A DNA stretch of 27,153 nucleotides from Oscillospiraceae bacterium (GTDB lineage Bacteria; Bacillota; Clostridia; Oscillospirales; Ruminococcaceae): NCBI GenBank assembly GCA_017483405.1, contig JAFUWP010000327.1, positions 1-27,153 of the forward strand. Reading direction: 5' to 3'. A model generated the notes under the pieces. The model ran no database searches. It saw only the letters and a program-made list of their open reading frames with translations, and was not told the DNA's origin. How positions within the stretch are numbered: position 1 is the first letter of the stretch; each line of letters opens with the position of its first letter. Positions 22,421 to 27,153 of the stretch are shown here, piece by piece. The position numbers were made by a program, and so were the translations under genes.

Positions 22421-23605
22421 TTAAGAAACCAGCAGATTCAGAAATTCATCCTGTTTCAGATACCGTATCTGTTCGCTGGGTCTGCGGCCTTCCAGCTTTT
22501 TCTCCTGATAATCCAGCACTTCCAGAATATCGGGATATTCTGCGAATGTCCGGCGCATATCAGAAAGCACATTCTGTGCCCGTTCCAGAATCGGCCTGCC
22601 CTGAATCAGAACATTCTGCACCTGCAAGGATGCCGCCGCCTGATGATTCCGCACGGCCTGTTCCTGCAAATCCGGAGTAAACTCGAAATCCGCCTGCTGT
22701 GACAGATATACCAGCAGAATATGTGCAAATTCCAAATCTTTTCGGGAAATGCCAAGCGGTTCAAGCGGATTCAGGTCAAACATTCTCAGTTCAATATGAT
22801 TGATACCGTTTTTCTTCAGAGATTCCAGACTGTTCTCCCCTCTGGGCTTGAGCCGGACGGGAAGATACAATTCCGCCGCGGAATATAATAATCCTTCTTT
22901 AATATATGCCTCAATGCTCTCGGTGTACTCCGGAACGGAATCATAATTCATACACGGAATAAACGAATTCCAGTAGCCTTTTCGGCTGCTGCGTTCGGAT
23001 GCGTAATCCGAAAGCGTTGCCCCTGTAATCTGATGATGTGACAGCGTAATATTACTCACCGGACTTGCCGCCGTCAGCAGTACCAGAAGCCAGCTGTAGC
23101 TAAGTACCTGCTTTGCCAGTTTCAGATAAAACTGATTCTTGAATTCCTGAAACTCTGTCTGTTCCGGTTTCAGGGTTTGCAGATACTCATCCAGAAACGA
23201 AAAATTAAAATGAATTCCTGAAAAGAGCATTTTTCTCTTGCCGTATTTCTGTTCCAGATACTGCCGGTAACGGTTCTTTCCGGCACGGGAATCCTCACGG
23301 AAATACGCTACCGGAATTTCGTCCTCGCTGTCGATGTGCGGCGGATTGCTGAACAGCCACAGCGTTTCCTGCTGATGTTTCAGACAATTCCGCGCTTCTC
23401 TGTCGAGTCCCGATAAGGTTTCCAGCATATCGGCAATGCTGTGGCAGGGCGGTGTAATAATCTCCAGTTGATTTTCACAAAAATCCCGTTCCAGACATGC
23501 GCTCTCAAACGGATGCGGAGTCTGTGCAAGATGACCGTCTGCATCAATCCGGAGCGTTTCGCGTTCCAGACCGAATAATCCCTCGAACTGCTGATAATTT
23601 TTCAT
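22421..23605 (-). CDS. Glutamate-cysteine ligase-like protein (GshA type)
   Basis: A 394-residue ATP-dependent ligase-like protein expected to form gamma-glutamylcysteine. Segments typical of the GshA/GshF group are FGLERETLRID near the start, FCENQLEIITPP, LFSGIHFNFSF, SPVSNITLSHHQITGATLSDYASERSSR (a substrate region) and HIELRMFDLNP. It is shorter than E. coli GshA (about 518) and lacks the C-terminal ATP-grasp half of bifunctional GshF, so no glutathione synthetase is seen here. The ATG at 23605 is used because AAAGGAG stands nine bases upstream; a TTG at 23614 abuts the ribosome site. It is the first gene of an operon with the amidotransferase and cysK. Confidence 0.85.
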   Translation of the reverse strand: MKNYQQFEGLFGLERETLRIDADGHLAQTPHPFESACLERDFCENQLEIITPPCHSIADMLETLSGLDREARNCLKHQQETLWLFSNPPHIDSEDEIPVAYFREDSRAGKNRYRQYLEQKYGKRKMLFSGIHFNFSFLDEYLQTLKPEQTEFQEFKNQFYLKLAKQVLSYSWLLVLLTAASPVSNITLSHHQITGATLSDYASERSSRKGYWNSFIPCMNYDSVPEYTESIEAYIKEGLLYSAAELYLPVRLKPRGENSLESLKKNGINHIELRMFDLNPLEPLGISRKDLEFAHILLVYLSQQADFEFTPDLQEQAVRNHQAAASLQVQNVLIQGRPILERAQNVLSDMRRTFAEYPDILEVLDYQEKKLEGRRPSEQIRYLKQDEFLNLLVS

Positions 23606-23625
23606 GCAAGCCAACTCCTTTATGT

Positions 23626-23644
23626 ATTAATAATTCATATTAAT
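23626..23644. promoter_or_regulatory. Inverted repeat ATTAATA-N5-TATTAAT in gshA-like leader
   Basis: Perfect 7-bp arms with a 5-base spacer. It lies between the transcription start expected from the promoter and the ribosome site. It abuts a second palindrome of the same 7-5-7 geometry. Confidence 0.55.
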
Positions 23645-23662
23645 CTGATAGGTTATATCAGA
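23644..23662. promoter_or_regulatory. Inverted repeat TCTGATA-N5-TATCAGA at gshA-like transcription start
   Basis: Perfect 7-bp arms with a 5-base spacer, three bases downstream of the -10 box on the minus strand, so it covers the expected start point. It shares the ATA/TAT inner arms with its neighbour. It is a candidate operator. Confidence 0.6.
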
Positions 23663-23665
23663 AAT

Positions 23666-23694
23666 ATTATAGCAAATTTTTCTTTGTTTGTCAA
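23666..23694 (-). promoter_or_regulatory. Consensus promoter for the gshA-like/amidotransferase/cysK operon
   Basis: On the minus strand, perfect TTGACA (23689-23694), a 17-nt spacer ending in TGC, and perfect TATAAT (23666-23671). Such a strong promoter with palindromes at the start suggests repression. Confidence 0.92.
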
Positions 23695-23831
23695 GACAGC
23701 CGCCGTTCCATAATATGGTATTTTGTCTTTTTTGCTATGCTGATTCTGTATTTTCAGCATTAAAAACAACTCTAAGTATAACAAAACAGCATTCTGCACA
23801 AATATGTACACAAAACTTCACAAAAGATTGT

Positions 23832-23854
23832 CATTCCAGAATATTGACGGAATG
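23832..23854. promoter_or_regulatory. Inverted repeat over the acpP -35 box
   Basis: CATTCC (23832-23837) and GGAATG (23849-23854) are complementary, with an 11-base spacer. The acpP -35 TTGACG lies at 23844-23849, inside it. Candidate operator; the 6-bp arms are short enough to be chance. Confidence 0.35.
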
Positions 23855-23872
23855 TCTCTTTTTTATTATACT
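23844..23872 (+). promoter_or_regulatory. Sigma-A type promoter for acpP
   Basis: TTGACG (23844-23849), a 17-nt spacer, and TATACT (23867-23872). The leader before the ATG at 23918 is about 40 nt. Confidence 0.82.
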
Positions 23873-23917
23873 AAAAATCAGCAGGGCTATGCCCAATTAA
23901 GGAGGATTTTTTTTACT

Positions 23918-24151
23918 ATGGATTTTCAAACAATTGCCGCAATCGTTGCGGAACAGTTCGACATGGACATCGAAGATTTAAGCGAACATACCGATATTCT
24001 GGAAGATTTGAACGCGAATTCTATGGATGCAGTGGAATTAATCGTTTCTATCGAGAGCGCAACGGATATTAAAATTCCGGACGAAGCTGTCGATTCTATC
24101 CGCACTATCGGAGATATTGTCAATTATCTGGCCGACCACGCCGAAGACTGA
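23918..24151 (+). CDS. acpP: Acyl carrier protein
   Basis: A 77-residue acidic four-helix protein. The phosphopantetheine serine is in LNANSMDAVELI, where the usual DSLD/DSMD reads NSMD. IPDEAVDSIRTIGDIVNYL is the typical third and fourth helix region. AAGGAGG stands 12 bases before the ATG at 23918. It stands apart from any fatty-acid synthesis genes in view; the changed Asp before the serine and the isolated position could mean a specialised carrier rather than the main fatty-acid ACP. Confidence 0.92.
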   Translation: MDFQTIAAIVAEQFDMDIEDLSEHTDILEDLNANSMDAVELIVSIESATDIKIPDEAVDSIRTIGDIVNYLADHAED

Positions 24152-24171
24152 AAAAAGGCAGAAATTTGCAC

Positions 24172-24200
24172 TTGCATTTGTTTCCCGAATCTGCTATAAT
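24172..24200 (+). promoter_or_regulatory. Promoter for the sortase locus
   Basis: TTGCAT (24172-24177), a 17-nt spacer ending in TGC, and TATAAT (24195-24200), an extended -10 form. It lies just after acpP, with no strong terminator between. Confidence 0.82.
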
Positions 24201-24227
24201 ATTCTCAGAAAGGAAGGTGCTATTCTC

Positions 24228-25076
24228 ATGAAACAGAAAAAAATTTCCGCACTCTGTACAGGACTCCTGACAGCCTGCCTCTGCGGTGCAAGTCTCAGCG
24301 TTTCCGCCTATACGCCTGATGATGTCGCCCAGAAAGCCAGAGAAGCCGGCTGGCCGGAAACCCTCATTCAGACAGGCTATAATCAATGGGCATCCGGTGA
24401 ATACTCCCAAGCCGAACTGGATGAAGCTTATGACAGCGTGATGTCCTATAACGAACAGACGGAAGAATTTATCTATAATCAGTTCGGCATCGACCCCGAT
24501 GAGGCCAGACAGAAACTCGCTGAAAAAGAAGCCCAGCAGGAAACCTCAGCCGAAACGCAGCCCGTTTCTGAAACAGCGCAGAATCCGGAAACAGATTCTT
24601 CTGCATCCGAAACCCAAGCCGAAACGCAGGCAGAAACTGCCCAGACATCAGAAAAATTCATCTCTGACAGCGAATTCATCAACATGAATATGGACGAGAA
24701 GAAAGAATATGTCAATTCCCTCAGCAGTGAGGAGAAAACAGAATTCATTTCTTCCCTCAGCACCGAAGCCAGAAACAGCATCATCAAACAGCTCCCGACA
24801 GAAGATAAAGTCGCTATCATGCAGAAATATATTGATACCGCCGGCACAATGGGCATGAATGTCACCGTTGATGAACTCACCGAAAAAGATATTTCTGTTA
24901 CCGTGCGCAACAATGACGGCGTTGTCATCGACAAGGCCGAAGTCGGTGTCGTGATTGATGAAACCGGCATCTCCCATACAAAGCCCTTGATGGTGGCCGG
25001 TATCGGAATTCTGATTTCTGCGGCCGGATTCGGCTGGCTGTACTGGTATATCAAGCATACGGAACAGGATTCCTGA
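24228..25076 (+). CDS. Secreted, membrane-anchored protein of unknown function in sortase locus
   Basis: A 282-residue protein that I do not recognise. Residues 1-27 are a signal peptide (ending SVSAY). A helical region (28-95) with DDVAQKAREAGWPETLIQ is followed by a Glu/Thr/Gln/Ala-rich linker (about 97-140), then a run of helical repeats (LSSEEKTEFISSLSTEARNSIIKQL and similar, about 150-205), a small beta region (NVTVDELTEKDISVTVRN), and a C-terminal membrane span (about 253-275). There is no LPxTG-like motif before the span, so it is anchored by the span itself. AAGGAAGG precedes the ATG. The sortase gene follows after 21 bases, suggesting a shared role at the cell surface. Confidence 0.8.
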   Translation: MKQKKISALCTGLLTACLCGASLSVSAYTPDDVAQKAREAGWPETLIQTGYNQWASGEYSQAELDEAYDSVMSYNEQTEEFIYNQFGIDPDEARQKLAEKEAQQETSAETQPVSETAQNPETDSSASETQAETQAETAQTSEKFISDSEFINMNMDEKKEYVNSLSSEEKTEFISSLSTEARNSIIKQLPTEDKVAIMQKYIDTAGTMGMNVTVDELTEKDISVTVRNNDGVVIDKAEVGVVIDETGISHTKPLMVAGIGILISAAGFGWLYWYIKHTEQDS

Positions 25077-25097
25077 CATCCGGAAAGGAGAATTCTA

Positions 25098-25808
25098 TTG
25101 GCAGATAAAAAAAATAAAAATTCACTGCCGGTTTACCTTCTGACAGGAATTTTTCTGCTGATTCTGTGTATTGCTGTCTGTATCGGAGTGCTTATCAAGC
25201 CTTATGAAAAAGCACAGACGTATCTGAATATCCTGTTCATGGACCAGAATATGAAAATTGCCCCTTCTTCCGGCCTGAATGGTCTTGTCATCAAGGAAAA
25301 TGACATCGAAACAACTCCCGTTTCTGATATTCCGGAAGAAGAACAGCATTTCTACGATAACGGCGAAATCATCCGGCCGGCCTTCGGCGAACAGTATGCC
25401 GTCCTCAAATGCGAAGCTATTTCGCTTTCCGTTCCGGTATACTGGGGGTCAACTCCCGAACTTCTGGAACGTGGTGCATGTCAGGCAAGCAGTTCCGCCG
25501 TCCTCGGCGAATCCGGAAACGCTGTCATCGATGCACATGTGAATACATTCTTTGCTGACCTCGATAAGCTCGAAATCGGAAATACTGTCGTTCTCTACAC
25601 GAGTTACGGTATCTTCACTTACGAAGTATCCGAAAAAATCGAATTCCTGAACACAAATAAAAAATACGTTCTCCCTGCCGAGGATGACCGTCTGACACTC
25701 TACACCTGTCAGGCACAAGTACTCGGCACTTCCGATAACAGAACCGGTGCTGTCTGCACTCTCGTCAGCAAACAGTTCTACAATCCGGCAGAGGGGGCGA
25801 ATCCATGA
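25098..25808 (+). CDS. Sortase family transpeptidase
   Basis: A 236-residue membrane-bound sortase with an N-terminal span (about 11-33). The catalytic triad is visible: His147 in VIDAHVNTFFADLDKLEIG, Cys204 in LTLYTC, and Arg215 in DNRTGAVC. Sortases link proteins with LPxTG-like signals to peptidoglycan or to pilins. The domain resembles class C/D/E enzymes, but the class is not certain; the usual GH before the loop reads AH here. The start is a TTG at 25098 with GGAAAGGAG seven bases upstream. The last bases overlap the next gene (ATGA). A likely substrate in this window is the SPKTG protein at 19078-20520; the direct neighbours have no sorting motif. Confidence 0.88.
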   Translation: MADKKNKNSLPVYLLTGIFLLILCIAVCIGVLIKPYEKAQTYLNILFMDQNMKIAPSSGLNGLVIKENDIETTPVSDIPEEEQHFYDNGEIIRPAFGEQYAVLKCEAISLSVPVYWGSTPELLERGACQASSSAVLGESGNAVIDAHVNTFFADLDKLEIGNTVVLYTSYGIFTYEVSEKIEFLNTNKKYVLPAEDDRLTLYTCQAQVLGTSDNRTGAVCTLVSKQFYNPAEGANP

Positions 25809-26722
25809 CGAAAATCAGGCTCTATATTCCGAAAATTATTCTGACATTTCTGCTTGTGTTCCTGTGTATCGGAACGGAACTTTCCTTTCTGATACAGCAT
25901 AATTTTCTGACCTACAAGGCATTTGAAACAGTCGCAAATCAGCAGGCTCTTGATGAAAAAGCCTATTCTGCTCTGGAGAGCTATTTCAAATCCAGAGCCA
26001 ACAGCACCGGCATTCCGCCGGAAGTCTATCTGGATGCCATCACGCAGGAAGATATGAAACAGGGGATTCATTCCAGTATTTCATCGGCCTATGGTTATCT
26101 GTATCAGAATGTTACCTTTGGAAGTGGGTATGATGCAGACCCTCCCGTTCCTTTGATAATGGATTTCACAGAACTGGAAGTTTCTATCACAGAATTTTTT
26201 AATCAGTATGCAGATGAAAACGGCTATGAAAAAGATGAGGTCTTTCAGCAGAAAGTGCAGTCCGCAATTGACGAAGCCGAAACCAAAATTCTTTACACCG
26301 CAGATGTGTTCCGTTTCGGAACGATTTACGAACACGGCTGGCTTGCAAAGCTCCGGAAATTTCTGGATATTTTCAGAAAGCTCATGACGGTATTATGCAT
26401 CGCATCGGCGGTGATTCTGCTTTGTCTGATTCTTTGCTGTAAAGGCAGATTTTCAGAACTTCTTTACTGGCTCGGCCTTATTGGTGTGATTTCCGGTCTG
26501 CTGATTTCTGTGCCGTGTCTGTATCTTCTCCGGACGGATTATTTTTCGGCTTTTGTCGTGAAGGATTTGCAGATTTATTCCGCTGTAACCGGCTATCTGC
26601 AATACATCACGAAACAGACAGGCATTGCATTTGCCATCATAGGCGCAGCAGGCATTATTTTCCTGATACTGTTTCCCTTGATTCAAAAAATATCTCATAC
26701 AAATCAAACGACAGCAGAATAA
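25805..26722 (+). CDS. Multi-pass membrane protein of unknown function in sortase locus
   Basis: A 305-residue protein that I do not recognise. It has an N-terminal span (about 9-30), a large probably external region (31-185) that is helical and acidic, and three or four C-terminal spans (about 193-211, 217-240, and 271-293). It overlaps the sortase stop codon by four bases, so it is translationally coupled to it. Such a partner could present substrate or anchor the complex; this is inference. A strong terminator follows, its stem flanking the stop codon. Confidence 0.8.
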   Translation: MTKIRLYIPKIILTFLLVFLCIGTELSFLIQHNFLTYKAFETVANQQALDEKAYSALESYFKSRANSTGIPPEVYLDAITQEDMKQGIHSSISSAYGYLYQNVTFGSGYDADPPVPLIMDFTELEVSITEFFNQYADENGYEKDEVFQQKVQSAIDEAETKILYTADVFRFGTIYEHGWLAKLRKFLDIFRKLMTVLCIASAVILLCLILCCKGRFSELLYWLGLIGVISGLLISVPCLYLLRTDYFSAFVVKDLQIYSAVTGYLQYITKQTGIAFAIIGAAGIIFLILFPLIQKISHTNQTTAE

Positions 26723-26747
26723 AAACTGCTGTCGTTTTGCTTTTTTA
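26708..26747 (+). terminator. Intrinsic terminator after the sortase locus
   Basis: ACGACAGCAG (26708-26717) pairs perfectly with CTGCTGTCGT (26726-26735) around an A-rich loop that contains the stop codon of the membrane protein. TTTGCTTTTTT follows. The plus-strand tail reaches the stop of the convergent acyl-CoA synthetase gene. Confidence 0.92.
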
Positions 26748-27153
26748 TTTCCAATCTTTTTCGCGAATCTGATTATAACAGATTTTTCCGCTGGTTGTTT
26801 TCGGGAGCGAATCCGCAAACGCGATGATTCTGGGGTATTTATATCCGGCAAGCCGTGCTTTCGCAAACTGCTTGATTTCTTCGCCAAGCGATTCACTCGG
26901 CTGATACCCTTTCCGAAGGACAACAGTTGCCTTGACAAGCTGACCGCGTTCGGCATCCGGTACACCCGTGACCGCACATTCCAGAACGGCTTCATGCTGA
27001 ATCAACACGCTTTCGACTTCAAAAGGGCCTATCCTGTAACCGCTTGACTTGATGACATCATCCAGACGGCCGATGTAATAATAATAACCATCTTCATCAT
27101 AATAGGCCGTATCGCCGGTATGGAAGATACCGTTTTTCCAGTAGCGGGCATTG
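26745..27153 (-). CDS. AMP-forming acyl-CoA synthetase, C-terminal end (partial)
   Basis: The frame is open to the right edge, so this is the last 136 codons of an ANL-superfamily enzyme that activates a carboxylic acid to its CoA ester through an acyl-adenylate. TGDTAYYDEDGYYYIGRLDD and VIKSSGYRIGPFEVES are the hinge and A8 motifs, GVPDAERGQLVKATVV follows, and the catalytic lysine sits in PKTTSGKI. The pattern resembles acetyl-CoA or medium-chain acyl-CoA synthetases. Without the N-terminal half the substrate cannot be given. The end is convergent with the sortase locus. Confidence 0.9.
   Translation of the reverse strand, partial: NARYWKNGIFHTGDTAYYDEDGYYYYIGRLDDVIKSSGYRIGPFEVESVLIQHEAVLECAVTGVPDAERGQLVKATVVLRKGYQPSESLGEEIKQFAKARLAGYKYPRIIAFADSLPKTTSGKICYNQIREKDWK

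Larger units (their letters stand above)
23606..23917. other. Divergent intergenic region between gshA-like gene and acpP
   Basis: A 312-base gap. It holds the gshA-like promoter with two adjacent palindromes, the acpP promoter with an inverted repeat over its -35 box, a CCATAATATGG palindrome (23708-23718), and an ATGCTGA/TCAGCAT inverted repeat (23737-23760) with a 10-nt loop. I see no gene in it. Confidence 0.7.

Overview
The window looks like chromosomal DNA of an anaerobic gut or rumen Firmicute of the Ruminococcus/Oscillospiraceae kind. The clues are a secreted leucine-rich-repeat protein ending in a dockerin-like half, a surface protein with an SPKTG sorting signal, a SpoIVB-type sporulation peptidase, an HPr with both His15 and Ser46, consensus sigma-A promoters, and strong AAGGAGG-type ribosome binding sites. 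The species call is inference. I see no transposase, integrase, phage gene, CRISPR array, tRNA or rRNA.

Layout. 1-2412: the end of a glycogen phosphorylase and a GH13 amylase-family enzyme (alpha-glucan use). 2453-3539: a secreted CAP-domain protein with a 54-bp cysteine-rich tandem repeat. 3525-6666 (minus): trmN6-rsmI, then a membrane-anchored amidase-like protein and queH. 6682-8613 (minus): the secreted LRR/dockerin protein. 8768-10305 (minus): a small membrane protein and a DUF4230-like protein with a PASTA-like end. 10402-11568 (plus): the SpoIVB-like peptidase, preceded by a perfect hairpin. 11624-16543 (minus): ylxM-ffh-rpsP-khpA-rimM-trmD, followed by three HPr-family genes. 16734-19023 (plus): a LacI-type sensor fused to GGDEF, coupled to a small HEXXH membrane protein. 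19078-20520 (minus): a two-module cell-wall protein. 20663-23605 (minus): glutamate-cysteine ligase, class II amidotransferase and cysteine synthase. 23918-26722 (plus): an acyl carrier protein, then a three-gene sortase locus. 26745-27153 (minus): the end of an acyl-CoA synthetase.

The genes form several functional groups: glucan breakdown and sugar sensing (GlgP, GH13, HPr/Crh-like, LacI-GGDEF), surface and wall functions (CAP, LRR-dockerin, SPKTG protein, sortase, amidase-like), translation and RNA modification (Ffh, S16, KhpA, RimM, TrmD, RsmI, TrmN6, QueH), and thiol metabolism (CysK, GshA-like).

The best leads for something undescribed are: the three-member HPr set, in which one copy keeps only Ser46 and one keeps neither phosphosite; the GshA-like/amidotransferase/CysK operon with two back-to-back 7-5-7 palindromes at its promoter; and the sortase locus with two unrecognised membrane partners close to a possible substrate. 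No single locus is clearly a new defence or mobile system.
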